Part shown: positions 1 to 9,308 of the stretch, piece after piece
Layout of the letters: each line of letters starts with the position of its first letter
Numbering within the stretch: position 1 is the first letter of the stretch
Source: Shinella zoogloeoides
Lineage (GTDB): Bacteria > Pseudomonadota > Alphaproteobacteria > Rhizobiales > Rhizobiaceae
NCBI RefSeq assembly: GCF_033705735.1
Contig: NZ_CP131130.1
Span: 186,001-250,000 of the forward strand
Length of the DNA: 64,000 nt
Direction: 5' to 3'
The notes under the pieces: generated by a model
Database searches by the model: none
What the model was told of the DNA's origin: nothing
The model's input: only the letters and a program-made list of their open reading frames with translations
Made by a program: the position numbers and the translations under genes

Positions 1-1122
1 GAGGCGCTGCGCGAGAGCGTGCGGCGCTTTGCGGCCGACAGGATCGCCCCGCTGGCCGCCGCGATCGACCGCAGCAACACCTTTCCGATGCCGCTCTGGC
101 GGGAGCTGGGCGACCTCGGCCTGCTCGGCATCACCGCGCCGGAAAGTTTCGGCGGCGCCGGCATGGGCTATCTCGCCCATTGCGTGGCGATGGAGGAGAT
201 CAGCCGCGCCTCGGCCTCCGTCGGCCTCAGCTACGGCGCCCATTCCAATCTCTGTGTCAACCAGATCGTCCGCAATGCCTCGCCGGCGCAGCGGGAACGG
301 TACCTGCCGAAGCTGATCTCCGGCGAACATGTCGGCGCGCTCGCCATGTCCGAGCCGGGGGCGGGGTCGGATGTCGTGTCCATGAAGCTGCGCGCGGAAA
401 AACGTGGGCCACGCTATGTGCTGAACGGCAACAAGATGTGGATCACCAACGGGCCGGATGCGGATGTGCTGGTGGTCTATGCCAAGACCGATCCCGAAGC
501 CGGCCCGCGCGGCATCACCGCCTTCCTCGTCGAGAAGGGTTTCAAGGGTTTTTCCACCGCGCAGAAGCTCGACAAGCTCGGCATGCGCGGCTCCAATACC
601 TGCGAGCTGGTCTTCACCGATTGCGAGGTGCCGGAGGAGAACGTGATGGGCACCGTCGGGCGCGGCGTCAACGTGCTGATGTCCGGTCTCGACTATGAGC
701 GCGTCGTGCTGTCGGGCGGCCCGCTCGGCATCATGGCCGCCTGCCTCGATGTGGTCGTGCCCTATCTTCACGAGCGCAAGCAGTTCGACCGGTCCATCGG
801 CGAGTTCCAGCTCATGCAGGGCAAGGTGGCGGACATGTATGTCGCGCTCAATGCCTGCCGCGCCTATGTCTATGCCGTGGCGAGCGCCTGCGACCGTGGC
901 GAGACGACGCGCAAGGATGCCGCCGGCTGCATCCTTTATTCCGCCGAGATGGCGACCAAGCTGGCGCTGGAGGCCATCCAGTCGCTCGGCGGCAACGGCT
1001 ATATCAACGACTATCCGACCGGCCGCCTGCTGCGCGATGCGAAACTCTACGAAATTGGCGCCGGCACCTCGGAAATCCGCCGCATGCTGATCGGCCGCGA
1101 AATCTTCCAGGAGACGCTGTGA
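1..1122 (+). CDS. ivd: Isovaleryl-CoA dehydrogenase, 5' end cut by window edge
   Basis: FAD-dependent acyl-CoA dehydrogenase that oxidises isovaleryl-CoA to 3-methylcrotonyl-CoA in leucine breakdown. The frame is open from base 1 ([20 protein letters not shown]), so roughly 15-20 N-terminal residues lie outside the window; the GTG at 19 is not the true start. Visible family features are the [11 protein letters not shown] flavin/substrate segment, the [10 protein letters not shown] stretch, the [10 protein letters not shown] motif whose Glu (codon 697-699) matches the catalytic base typical of IVD, and the QSLGGNGY and AGTSEIRR C-terminal segments. The stop overlaps the mccB start (TGATG), and all following genes belong to the same pathway. 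The assignment to IVD rather than a short-chain acyl-CoA dehydrogenase rests on the Glu position and on the MCC neighbours. Confidence 0.93.
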   Translation, partial: EALRESVRRFAADRIAPLAAAIDRSNTFPMPLWRELGDLGLLGITAPESFGGAGMGYLAHCVAMEEISRASASVGLSYGAHSNLCVNQIVRNASPAQRERYLPKLISGEHVGALAMSEPGAGSDVVSMKLRAEKRGPRYVLNGNKMWITNGPDADVLVVYAKTDPEAGPRGITAFLVEKGFKGFSTAQKLDKLGMRGSNTCELVFTDCEVPEENVMGTVGRGVNVLMSGLDYERVVLSGGPLGIMAACLDVVVPYLHERKQFDRSIGEFQLMQGKVADMYVALNACRAYVYAVASACDRGETTRKDAAGCILYSAEMATKLALEAIQSLGGNGYINDYPTGRLLRDAKLYEIGAGTSEIRRMLIGREIFQETL

Positions 1123-2729
1123 TGCCGGTTCTCCCTTCGGCCGTGAACACGCGCAGCGAAACCTTCGCGGCAAACCGCAAGGCGATGCTCGATGCGCTGG
1201 CCTTGGTGGAAGAGGCGGCGAGCCTTGCCATGGACGGCGGCGGGGCGAAGGCGCGCGAGCGCCACCTTTCCCGCGGCAAGCTGCTGCCGCGCGAGCGGGT
1301 GGCGCAGCTTCTCGACCCTGGCTCGCCCTTCCTCGAAATCGGCCTCACCGCCGGCCACGGCCTCTATGACGGCGCCTCGCCCTCCGGCGGCATGATCGCC
1401 GGCATCGGCCGCGTCTCCGGCCTCGAATGCATGATCGTCTGCAACGACGCAACGGTGAAGGGCGGCACCTATTATCCCATCACCGTGAAGAAGCATTTGC
1501 GCGCGCAGGAGATCGCGGCGCAGAACCGTCTGCCCTGCATCTACCTCGTCGATTCCGGCGGGGCGAACCTGCCGAACCAGGACGAGGTGTTTCCGGACCG
1601 CGATCATTTCGGCCGCATCTTCTACAACCAGGCGCAGATGTCCGCCGCCGGCATCCCGCAGGTCGCCGTCGTCATGGGAAGCTGCACGGCGGGCGGGGCC
1701 TATGTGCCGGCGATGAGCGACGAGACCGTCATCGTCGAGAACCAGGGCACGATCTTCCTCGCCGGCCCGCCTCTGGTAAAGGCCGCGACGGGTGAGGTGG
1801 TGACGGCAGAAGACCTTGGCGGCGGCGACGTGCACACCCGCCTTTCCGGCGTCGCCGATCACCTGGCGCGCGACGACCGCCATGCCCTTGCCATCGCCCG
1901 TGGGATCGCCGCCAATCTCAACACGCAGAAGCCGCCGGTCGTGAGGTCCGGCGCGGGCGATGCCCCACTCTACGACCCGGAAGAGCTTCTCGGCATCGTG
2001 CCGGCCGACACGCGCACGCCCTATGACGTGCGCGAGGTGATCGCCCGCATGGTCGACGGCTCGCGTTTCGACGAGTTCAAGGCCCGCTTCGGCACCACGC
2101 TCGTCTGCGGCTTCGCGGCCCTCCACGGCCTGCCCGTCGGTATTATCGCCAGCAACGGCGTGCTCTTTTCCGAGGCAGCGCTGAAGGGGGCGCATTTCAT
2201 CGAGCTCTGCGCCCAGCGCGGCATTCCGCTGCTCTTCCTGCAGAACATCACCGGCTTCATGGTCGGCCGCAAATACGAGGCGGAGGGCATCGCCAAGCAT
2301 GGGGCGAAGCTCGTCACCGCCGTCGCCACCGCAGGCGTGCCGAAGATCACGGTGCTGATCGGCGGCTCCTATGGCGCGGGCAATTACGGCATGTGCGGCC
2401 GGGCCTATTCGCCGCGTTTCCTCTGGACCTGGCCGAACAGCCGCATCGCCGTCATGGGCGGCGAGCAGGCGGCGGGCGTGCTGGCGACCGTGAAGCGCGA
2501 GGGCATCGAGCGGGCGGGCGGGAGCTGGAGCACGGAGGAGGAGGCCGCCTTCAGGCAGCCGACCATCGACATGTTCGCCCGCCAGAGCCACCCGCTCTAT
2601 GCCTCGGCAAGGCTCTGGGACGACGGCATCGTCGATCCGCGCCGGACGCGCGACGTCCTGGCGCTCTCGCTCTCGGCGGCGCTCAACGCGCCCGTCGAGC
2701 CCACCCGTTTCGGCGTCTTCAGGATGTAG
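1122..2729 (+). CDS. mccB: 3-methylcrotonyl-CoA carboxylase, carboxyltransferase (beta) subunit
   Basis: Transfers the carboxyl group from carboxybiotin to 3-methylcrotonyl-CoA, giving 3-methylglutaconyl-CoA; works with the biotin-carrying MccA encoded two genes downstream. About 535 residues, normal for acyl-CoA carboxyltransferase beta subunits. Recognisable segments are [61 protein letters not shown] and [16 protein letters not shown], all characteristic of the MCC/PCC carboxyltransferase fold. ATG 1122 overlaps the ivd stop by one base; an in-frame GTG at 1119 would overlap by four, and both imply translational coupling. Confidence 0.95.
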   Translation: MPVLPSAVNTRSETFAANRKAMLDALALVEEAASLAMDGGGAKARERHLSRGKLLPRERVAQLLDPGSPFLEIGLTAGHGLYDGASPSGGMIAGIGRVSGLECMIVCNDATVKGGTYYPITVKKHLRAQEIAAQNRLPCIYLVDSGGANLPNQDEVFPDRDHFGRIFYNQAQMSAAGIPQVAVVMGSCTAGGAYVPAMSDETVIVENQGTIFLAGPPLVKAATGEVVTAEDLGGGDVHTRLSGVADHLARDDRHALAIARGIAANLNTQKPPVVRSGAGDAPLYDPEELLGIVPADTRTPYDVREVIARMVDGSRFDEFKARFGTTLVCGFAALHGLPVGIIASNGVLFSEAALKGAHFIELCAQRGIPLLFLQNITGFMVGRKYEAEGIAKHGAKLVTAVATAGVPKITVLIGGSYGAGNYGMCGRAYSPRFLWTWPNSRIAVMGGEQAAGVLATVKREGIERAGGSWSTEEEAAFRQPTIDMFARQSHPLYASARLWDDGIVDPRRTRDVLALSLSAALNAPVEPTRFGVFRM

Positions 2730-2741
2730 AGGAGGCAAGTC

Positions 2742-3125
2742 ATGAAACGCGAATCGATCAATGCCAAAAACGCCCCCGCCCCGCGCGGCGGCTATTCGCA
2801 GGCCGTGAAGATCGAGGATTTCAAGACGCTGGTCTTCGTCAGCGGCCAGATCCCCGTTTCCGACGACGACAAGGTGCCGGAGAGCTTCGAGGACCAGGCC
2901 CGGCTCGTCTGGCGCAATGTCGACGCGCAACTGAAGGCGGCGGGCATGACGAAGGCGGACCTCGTCAAGGTCACGACCTTCCTCTCCGACCGGCACCACG
3001 CCACCGCCAACCGCGAGATCCGCAGCGAATATCTCGGCGCCGTCGCCCCAGCGATGAGCGTCGTCATCACCTCGATCTTCGATGGAAAATGGCTGCTGGA
3101 AGTCGAAGCCGTCGCAGCCCAGTGA
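2742..3125 (+). CDS. RidA/YjgF/Rid-family protein lacking the catalytic Arg
   Basis: A 127-residue single-domain Rid protein (trimeric chorismate-mutase-like fold). The N-terminal APAPRGGYSQAVK, the FVSGQIP and the LVKVTTFLSD segments are classical. Canonical RidA uses an Arg in a P-A-R-S context to bind the imine substrate; here the aligned segment reads P-A-M-S (VAPAMSVVITS), so the Arg is Met while the later Glu of LLEVEA is kept. By family rules this puts it in a Rid subgroup that is probably not a general enamine/imine deaminase. It has a strong SD (GAGGAGG) 12 bases after mccB and sits between the two MCC subunit genes, so a role linked to leucine catabolism is likely but unproven. Confidence 0.88.
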   Translation: MKRESINAKNAPAPRGGYSQAVKIEDFKTLVFVSGQIPVSDDDKVPESFEDQARLVWRNVDAQLKAAGMTKADLVKVTTFLSDRHHATANREIRSEYLGAVAPAMSVVITSIFDGKWLLEVEAVAAQ

Positions 3126-3139
3126 GAAGCGGAGCCGGG

Positions 3140-5125
3140 ATGTTCAGGAAGATCCTCATCGCCAATCGCGGCGAAATCGCCTGCCGCATCATCCGCACCG
3201 CAAGGCGCATGGGTGTGGCGACGGTCGCCGTCTATTCGGATGCCGACCGGGCGGCGCTGCATGTCGGGATGGCCGACGAGGCGATCCGCATCGGTCCGGC
3301 GGAGGCGGCGAAGAGCTACCTGAACGGCCCGGCGATCATCGAGGCGGCAAAGGCGAGCGGTGCCGAGGCGGTGCATCCCGGCTACGGCTTCCTTTCGGAA
3401 AACCCCGATTTCGTCGAGGCGGTGGAGACCGCGCGCCTCGTCTTCATCGGCCCCTCCGCCAACGCCATCCGCGCCATGGGCCTCAAGGACGCCGCCAAAG
3501 CGCTGATGGAAAAGGCCGGCGTGCCCGTCGTGCCCGGCTATCACGGTCACAGGCAGGAAGCAGCCTTCCTCGCCGGCGAGGCGGTGGCCATCGGCTATCC
3601 CGTGCTGATCAAGGCGCGCGCCGGCGGCGGCGGCAAGGGCATGCGGCGGGTGGATGACCCGACCGATTTCTCCGCCGCGCTGGACAGCGCCCGCCGCGAG
3701 GCCGAAAGCGCCTTCGGAGACGGCCGCGTGCTGGTCGAGAAATACATGGCCAAGCCCCGCCATATCGAGGTGCAGGTCTTCGGCGACGGGCATGGCGATG
3801 TCGTGCATCTCTTCGAGCGCGACTGCTCGCTCCAGCGCCGGCACCAGAAGGTGATCGAGGAAGCGCCCGCTCCCGGCATGACGGCGGAGATGCGCGCCGC
3901 GATGGGCGCGGCGGCCGTGCGCGCGGCGGCGGCGATCGGCTATAGCGGCGCGGGCACGGTGGAGTTCATCGCCGACGTTTCCGAGGGGCTTCGGCAGGAC
4001 CGGTTCTATTTCATGGAGATGAACACGCGCCTGCAGGTGGAGCATCCGGTGACGGAGGCGATCACCGGCCTCGATCTCGTCGAATGGCAGCTCCGCGTCG
4101 CTGCCGGCGAGCCGCTACCGAAGCGGCAGGAAGAGCTTGCCATCGACGGCTGGGCCTTCGAGGCGCGGCTTTATGCGGAAAATCCGGCCCGCGACTTCCT
4201 GCCGGCGACCGGCCGCCTCTCGGTCTTCGATGTGCCGGAGGGCGTGCGCGTGGATTCCGGCGTGCAGGCCGGCGATGTCATCACCCCCTATTACGATCCG
4301 ATGATCGCCAAGGTGATCGCCCATGGCCGCGACCGCGCCGAGGCGCTGGCAAGGCTCGAGGGGGCGCTCCGGCAATGCCGCGTCGGCGGGTTGGTCACCA
4401 ATGCCGGCTTCCTCGCCCGCCTCTGCCGCCTGCCGGCCTTCGCGGCGGGCGATGTCGATACGGGCCTGATCGGCCGTGCCGGCGAAAGCCTGCTGGCGGA
4501 GCCGGATGCCTCCGAGGAGGCCTTCGCGCTCGCCGCCCTCTCGGCGCTCGGCTTCCTCGAAGCCGCCACTGAACCCGATCCCTGGGGGCGGCTGCGCGGC
4601 TTCCGGCTCTGGGGCGAGGCGGCGCGGACGGCCTTCCTCGATCATGGCGGCGTGGAACATGCACTGCGCGTGACGATCCGCGGCAAGGAGAATTTCCGGG
4701 TCGAGCACAACGGCCTTGCGACGGACCTGCGCCTGCACTCCATCGACGGATCGTCCCTCCAGGTGGATGTCGATGGCCATATCCTCCCGGCGACGGTTCA
4801 CCGCGACCGATCGGCCATCGCCGTCTTCTTCGGCGGCCACGGCCATGCCTTCGCGACCGCCGAAGAGGCCGGTCATCATGGCGAGGCGGCGGCGGGCGGC
4901 GACCGGCTTTCGGCGCCGATGCCGGGGCTGGTGCGGATCGTGGCGGCGGAGCAGGGCGCGCGCGTCGCAAGGGGCGAGCCGCTGGTCACCATGGAGGCGA
5001 TGAAGATGGAACTGGTGCTGGCGGCCCCACGCGATGGCGTGGTGGCGGCGGTGCCGGTAGCGGTGGGCGACCAGGTGGCGGAAGGCGCGCTGCTTCTTGC
5101 GCTGGAGCCCGAGGAGGCGACATGA
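3140..5125 (+). CDS. mccA: 3-methylcrotonyl-CoA carboxylase, biotin carboxylase/BCCP (alpha) subunit
   Basis: ATP-dependent biotin carboxylase fused to its biotin carrier domain; 661 residues, typical of MccA. It starts FRKILIANRGEIACRIIR (biotin carboxylase N-domain), followed by the glycine-rich ATP-grasp loop ARAGGGGKGMRR, the HIEVQVFGDGHG and EMNTRLQVEHPVTE segments and a C-terminal biotinyl domain with EAMKMEL; the biotinylated Lys is residue 622. The chosen ATG has a GGAG SD 5 bases upstream; the longer open frame to the left lies inside mccB/ridA and is not coding. The 3' end overlaps the HMG-CoA lyase start by four bases (ATGA). Confidence 0.95.
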   Translation: MFRKILIANRGEIACRIIRTARRMGVATVAVYSDADRAALHVGMADEAIRIGPAEAAKSYLNGPAIIEAAKASGAEAVHPGYGFLSENPDFVEAVETARLVFIGPSANAIRAMGLKDAAKALMEKAGVPVVPGYHGHRQEAAFLAGEAVAIGYPVLIKARAGGGGKGMRRVDDPTDFSAALDSARREAESAFGDGRVLVEKYMAKPRHIEVQVFGDGHGDVVHLFERDCSLQRRHQKVIEEAPAPGMTAEMRAAMGAAAVRAAAAIGYSGAGTVEFIADVSEGLRQDRFYFMEMNTRLQVEHPVTEAITGLDLVEWQLRVAAGEPLPKRQEELAIDGWAFEARLYAENPARDFLPATGRLSVFDVPEGVRVDSGVQAGDVITPYYDPMIAKVIAHGRDRAEALARLEGALRQCRVGGLVTNAGFLARLCRLPAFAAGDVDTGLIGRAGESLLAEPDASEEAFALAALSALGFLEAATEPDPWGRLRGFRLWGEAARTAFLDHGGVEHALRVTIRGKENFRVEHNGLATDLRLHSIDGSSLQVDVDGHILPATVHRDRSAIAVFFGGHGHAFATAEEAGHHGEAAAGGDRLSAPMPGLVRIVAAEQGARVARGEPLVTMEAMKMELVLAAPRDGVVAAVPVAVGDQVAEGALLLALEPEEAT

Positions 5126-5997
5126 AGCGGCGTATCGAAATCGTGGAAATGGCGGCCCGCGACGGCCTGCAGAACGAGAAGGCGATCATTCCGGCCGCTG
5201 ACAAGATCGCGCTGATTGATCTCCTGTCCGGCTGCGGTTTCCGACGCATCGAGGCGACGAGCTTCGTCAGCCCGAAATGGGTGCCGCAGCTCGCCGACGG
5301 CGCCGAGGTGATGGCCGGCATCCGGCGCCGGCCGGGCGTTTCCTATTCGGCGCTGGTGCCCAACATGAAGGGCTACGAGGCCGCGCGGGTGGCCCGCGCC
5401 GACGAGATCGCCGTCTTCCTCTCGGCCTCCGAGGGTTTTTCGCAGGCCAACCTCAACTGCTCGATCGCCGAGAGCATCGAACGCGCCCGCCCGGTGGCGG
5501 AGGCGGCGCGGCGGGACGGCGTTCCGCTGCGCGGCTATGTCAGCTGCGTCGTGCGCTGCCCCTATGACGGGCCGGTCGCGCCGCAGGCCGTGGCGGAGGT
5601 CGCCCGCCAGCTCCTCGATCTCGGCTGCCATGAGGTGAGCCTCGGCGACACGATCGGGCGCGCCTGGCCGAGCGAGGTTGCGGCCATGCTGGAGGCGGTG
5701 CTGGACATAGCCGCGCCGGAAAACCTCGCCGGCCATTTCCACGATACGAGCGGAATGGCGCTCGACAATATCCGCGTCGCGCTCGATCATGGGCTCTCCG
5801 TCTTCGACGCGTCGGTCGGCGGGCTCGGCGGTTGCCCCTTCGCGCCTGGCGCGCGCGGCAATGTCGATACGCTCGCCGTCGCCGACATGCTGGCCGAGAC
5901 GGATTACGAGACGGGGCTCGACCCGGAAAAGCTCGCCGCTGCCGCGGCCTTCGCCCGCCGCATCACCGGCATGCATCATGAGGAGGTGCAGCCATGA
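5122..5997 (+). CDS. Hydroxymethylglutaryl-CoA lyase
   Basis: Cleaves 3-hydroxy-3-methylglutaryl-CoA into acetyl-CoA and acetoacetate, the last step of leucine degradation (liuE/mvaB/hmgL type). 291 residues with the DRE-TIM metallolyase features: EMAARDGLQNEK near the N-terminus (metal/substrate Arg-Asp), GDTIGRAWP, HFHDTSGMAL with metal-binding His, and the GGLGGCPFAPGARGN signature whose Cys is the family's catalytic cysteine. It overlaps mccA by four bases at its start and the following hydratase by four at its end, so the operon is translationally coupled. Confidence 0.94.
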   Translation: MKRRIEIVEMAARDGLQNEKAIIPAADKIALIDLLSGCGFRRIEATSFVSPKWVPQLADGAEVMAGIRRRPGVSYSALVPNMKGYEAARVARADEIAVFLSASEGFSQANLNCSIAESIERARPVAEAARRDGVPLRGYVSCVVRCPYDGPVAPQAVAEVARQLLDLGCHEVSLGDTIGRAWPSEVAAMLEAVLDIAAPENLAGHFHDTSGMALDNIRVALDHGLSVFDASVGGLGGCPFAPGARGNVDTLAVADMLAETDYETGLDPEKLAAAAAFARRITGMHHEEVQP

Positions 5998-6794
5998 ACT
6001 TCGAGACGATTTCCGTATCCGTCGACCGGCGCGGCGTCGCCGCCCTGACGCTCCGCCGCCACGCCCAGCACAATGCGCTGTCCGGTCTGATGATCCGCGA
6101 GCTGACGGCCGTCGCCGGCCTGCTTGCCGAGGACAGGGCGGTGCGCGCCGTCGTCCTCACCGGGGAGGGCGAGAGCTTCTGCGCCGGCGGCGACCTCAAC
6201 TGGATGAAGGAGCAGATCGCCGCGACGCGCGAGGAGCGCATCGCCGAGGCGCGCCGCCTCGCGCTGATGCTGAAGGCGCTGCGCGACCTGTCGAAGCCGC
6301 TCGTCGCCCGCGTCAACGGGCAGGCCTATGGCGGCGGCGTCGGGCTCATCAGCGTCTGCGATGCGGCGATCGCCGTGGAGGGTGCCCGCTTCGGCCTCAC
6401 CGAAACCCGCCTCGGCCTCATCCCGGCGACGATCAGCCCCTATGTCGCCGCACGCATCGGCCCCGTGGCCTTCCTGCGCTTCGCCACCTCCGCCCGCCTG
6501 TTCGATACGGCGGTCGCGCGCGATATCGGCCTCGTGAGCCGCATCGTGGCGCCGGAGGCGCTGGATGAGGCCGTGGAGGCGGAGATCACGCCCTATTTCG
6601 CGGCCTCGCCGAATGCGGTGGCGGCGGCGAAAGCGCTCGCCCATGCGCTCGCCCCGCCCATCGACGACAAGGTCATCGAGATGACGCTGACCCGGCTTGC
6701 CGATACCTGGGAGACGCCCGAGGCGGGGGAGGGGATTTCGGCCTTTCTGGAGAAGCGAAAGCCGGGTTGGGTATTGGCCGATACGAAAGCGTGA
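5994..6794 (+). CDS. Enoyl-CoA hydratase/isomerase family, probable methylglutaconyl-CoA hydratase
   Basis: 266-residue crotonase-fold enzyme. Oxyanion-hole segments are visible at SFCAGGDLNWMK and GQAYGGGVGLISVCD, with the acidic catalytic segment FGLTETRLGLIPATISPYV. In an operon with ivd, both MCC subunits and HMG-CoA lyase, the missing reaction is hydration of 3-methylglutaconyl-CoA to HMG-CoA (liuC/AUH role), which this gene would fill. The start overlaps the lyase stop (ATGA). The specific substrate is inferred from context; the crotonase fold itself is clear. The operon ends here at a repeat-rich convergent gap. Confidence 0.88.
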   Translation: MNFETISVSVDRRGVAALTLRRHAQHNALSGLMIRELTAVAGLLAEDRAVRAVVLTGEGESFCAGGDLNWMKEQIAATREERIAEARRLALMLKALRDLSKPLVARVNGQAYGGGVGLISVCDAAIAVEGARFGLTETRLGLIPATISPYVAARIGPVAFLRFATSARLFDTAVARDIGLVSRIVAPEALDEAVEAEITPYFAASPNAVAAAKALAHALAPPIDDKVIEMTLTRLADTWETPEAGEGISAFLEKRKPGWVLADTKA

Positions 6795-6811
6795 CATTGC
6801 GGGTTTGGCTT

Positions 6812-7187
6812 TGCCCCTCACCCTAACCCTCTCCCCGCAAGCGGGGAGAGGGGACTTGCCCCACGCAACGTTGGAAGTTTGGGAAACCGTTGCGGCATAT
6901 CCCCTTTTCCCCAGCGGGGAGAAGGTGCCGGCAGGCGGATGAGGGGGATGCCGAAGGCAGAAAGAAAAGTTTCTCTTTGCCGCCCCCTCATCCGACCCTT
7001 CGGGCCACCTTCTCCCCGAGGGGAGAAGGGAAGGACGGCGACGTCGAATTCCATATGCGGTGACCCTGCCGCTTACGGGGAGCGGGGCGTACCCACTTGC
7101 GGCCATTGGTTGAGGAAACCGGCGCGGCATATCTCCTTCGCCCCGCTTGCGGGGAGAAGGTGGCCGGCAGGCCGGATGAGGGGCGGA
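6812..7187. repeat. Cluster of four RIME-like intergenic palindromes
   Basis: The 418-bp gap between the convergent hydratase and pbpC genes is mostly repeat. Four related units are visible at about 6814-6858, 6897-6948, 6981-7030 and 7128-7187. Each contains a CTTCTCCCC/GGGGAGAAG-type stem, and the last three also carry a GGATGAGGGG or CCCTCATCC flank and a GCCGGCAGGC-type spacer. Units 2 and 4 share a longer flank resembling GGAAACCG..GCGGCATATC. Unit 3 is inverted relative to units 2 and 4. They look like the Rhizobium-specific intergenic mosaic elements known from this family. The hairpins may also end transcription from both sides; I see no gene here. Confidence 0.85.
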
Positions 7188-7212
7188 CCCCGGCCAAAAA
7201 AGGACATCGCCC

Positions 7213-9297
7213 CTATTCGATGAACACTCGCACGCTCGCCGCCCGCCCGGCAGCGTCGATCACCGTCAGCGTCGAGAAGCCCGCGCCCTCCGGCGTCCAC
7301 TGCGTCGTGCGCCGGCGTGCGGCGTCGGGCAGTACCTTGCCGTTGGCGAGCCAGCGGAAGGGCGCGCGGCCGCCCTGGAGCTTCAGGACGAGCGGCGAGA
7401 TCGCGCCCGCCGTCGTCGCGCCGAGCTCCACATGGGCGCCCTCCGGCGGATAGACGATTTGCGGCGCGGGCTCGCGCCCGGCGGTGGCGACGAGGCCGTT
7501 CGACGTGGTGGAGAAGCGGCGCATGCTGGCCGGCAGTTCCGATTGCGCGATGCGCACGGCGCCCGCCGGCGCGCGCGGCAGCGCGGTGATGGCGACGCCG
7601 GAGCGCGAGAAGGCTTCGAAGAGGATGGGCGCGGCGGCGCCGTAGCCCGTCAGGCCCGGCACGGCGCCGTTGTCGGCGCGGCCGACCCAGACGCCGAGCA
7701 CATGCCGGCCGTCATAGCCGACCGACCAGGCGTCGCGGTAGCCGTAGCTCGTGCCGGTCTTGTAGGCGATGCCGAGCCGGCGGCTGCCGGTCGGCGGGAT
7801 GACGGCGGACAGCACGTCCGAGACCTGCCAGACGGCGACGGGATCGAGCAGCGGATCGCCGTCGATAACGGCGGCATCCCCCGTGATGCCGTCGCCGAGC
7901 CGGACCGGCATGCCGCGATTGGCGAGCGCGGCATAGAGCTGGGTGAGGTCGCGCAGCGTGATGCCGAGGCCGCCGAGGCCGATGGCAAGGCCGGGCGTCT
8001 CGCCCGGCGGCAGCTCGGGCCGCACCTCGGCGCGGCGGAAGCGCACCATCATCCGCGTCGGGCCGACGGCGTCGAGCAGGCGCACGGCGGGCACGTTGAG
8101 GGACAGCTGCAGGGCCTTGCGCACGCTGATGTCGCCCTGGTAGGTCATGTCGAAATTGCGTGGCCGATAGCCGGAGAAATCGGCGGGACGGTCCTCGACG
8201 ATGGTCTCCTGCGCGACCAGGCCCTCCTCGAAGGCGAGGCCGTAGATGAACGGCTTCAGCGCCGAGCCGGGCGAGCGGCGGATGCGCGTCATGTCGATCC
8301 AGCCGGCGCGGCTGCCGTCGAAATAATCCGCCGAGCCGACTTCGCCTAGAATCTCGCCGGTGCGGGCATCGGCCATCACCATGGCGATGGAGACCTTCGG
8401 GCCGAGCCGCTCGGCGGCCTCGCGGGCGACGGTCTCCAGCCCGTCCTGCACCGTGCGGTCGAGCGTGGTGCTGCGCGTGACCGCCTTCGGGTCCTTGCGC
8501 AGCGCAAGTTCCGAGAGATGGGCGGCGTAGGACGGAAGCTGCTTGCGGCGGGTAGGGATGGCCTCGGCGCTCGCGCGCTCGGCCTCGCCCTCGCCGATGA
8601 TCTCGGAGACCGCCATGCGGTTCAGCACGCGCTCGCGCGCTTTTTCCGCCACCTCCCGGTGCCGGTCGGGCCGGCGCTTTTCGGGAAGCTGCGGCAGGGC
8701 GACGAGGAGGGCGGCCTCGGCGACGGAAAGCCGCTTCGGCTCCTTGCCGAACCAGGCGAGGCTTGCCGCCCGCACCCCTTCGAGATTGCCGCCATAGGGG
8801 GCAAGCGTCAGGTAGAGGTCGAGGATCTCGGCCTTGGAGAGCCGCCGTTCGAGCTGGACGGCGCGCGCCATCTGGCGCAGCTTGGCGAGCATCGACCGGC
8901 TCTCGCGCGGCTCGATCAGGCGGGCGACCTGCATGGAGAGCGTCGAGCCGCCCGAAACGATATGGCCGCTGGTGACGAACTGGCCGGCGGCGCGCAGCAG
9001 CGCCAGCGGATCGATGCCGGAATGCGCGTTGAAGCGCCGGTCCTCATAGGCAAGCAGCATGCGGATGAACTGCGGATCGACATCGGCGGCTGTGGTCTTC
9101 AACCGCCAGTGCCCCTGCGGCGTCGCGAAGGCACGCAGCAGCCGGCCGTCGCGGTCGAGCACTTCCTTCGAGACGGTATCCGCCACCCCAACGGGCGGCG
9201 GATAGGCGCGGTCCGCACGGTCGAGCCCGAAGGCGAGGGCGGCAATAGCCGCCGCCCCGCTCAGGGAACCGACGAGGAGCTTGCGCCAGAGCGCCAT
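7213..9297 (-). CDS. pbpC: Penicillin-binding protein 1C (bifunctional peptidoglycan synthase)
   Basis: 694 residues, class A PBP of the 1C type, anchored by one N-terminal membrane segment (residues about 7-25). Order: GT51 transglycosylase domain with LLAYEDRRFNAHSGIDPLA (catalytic Glu) and GGSTLSMQVARL; transpeptidase domain with SPGSALKPF (active Ser near residue 345), SLNVPAV (SxN) and YKTGTSYG (KTG box); then a C-terminal BiPBP_C-like beta domain (about 600-694). It lies 11 bases downstream of the alpha-2-macroglobulin gene with a GGAGGGG SD in the gap, so the two are co-transcribed. This pairing is conserved in many proteobacteria and is usually interpreted as envelope repair linked to protease trapping. 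Confidence 0.95.
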   Translation of the reverse strand: MALWRKLLVGSLSGAAAIAALAFGLDRADRAYPPPVGVADTVSKEVLDRDGRLLRAFATPQGHWRLKTTAADVDPQFIRMLLAYEDRRFNAHSGIDPLALLRAAGQFVTSGHIVSGGSTLSMQVARLIEPRESRSMLAKLRQMARAVQLERRLSKAEILDLYLTLAPYGGNLEGVRAASLAWFGKEPKRLSVAEAALLVALPQLPEKRRPDRHREVAEKARERVLNRMAVSEIIGEGEAERASAEAIPTRRKQLPSYAAHLSELALRKDPKAVTRSTTLDRTVQDGLETVAREAAERLGPKVSIAMVMADARTGEILGEVGSADYFDGSRAGWIDMTRIRRSPGSALKPFIYGLAFEEGLVAQETIVEDRPADFSGYRPRNFDMTYQGDISVRKALQLSLNVPAVRLLDAVGPTRMMVRFRRAEVRPELPPGETPGLAIGLGGLGITLRDLTQLYAALANRGMPVRLGDGITGDAAVIDGDPLLDPVAVWQVSDVLSAVIPPTGSRRLGIAYKTGTSYGYRDAWSVGYDGRHVLGVWVGRADNGAVPGLTGYGAAAPILFEAFSRSGVAITALPRAPAGAVRIAQSELPASMRRFSTTSNGLVATAGREPAPQIVYPPEGAHVELGATTAGAISPLVLKLQGGRAPFRWLANGKVLPDAARRRTTQWTPEGAGFSTLTVIDAAGRAASVRVFIE

Positions 9298-9308
9298 GGC
9301 GTCCCCTC

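Noticed and set aside
1047..2999. 650-codon open frame on the minus strand opposite mccB/ivd
   Set aside because: It is antisense to clearly coding genes, has no family motif and is rich in Arg, His and Ala as expected from GC-rich shadow frames.
6795..7212. CRISPR-like array in the repeat cluster
   Set aside because: Units differ in length and orientation and lack regular spacers; they match mosaic palindromes.
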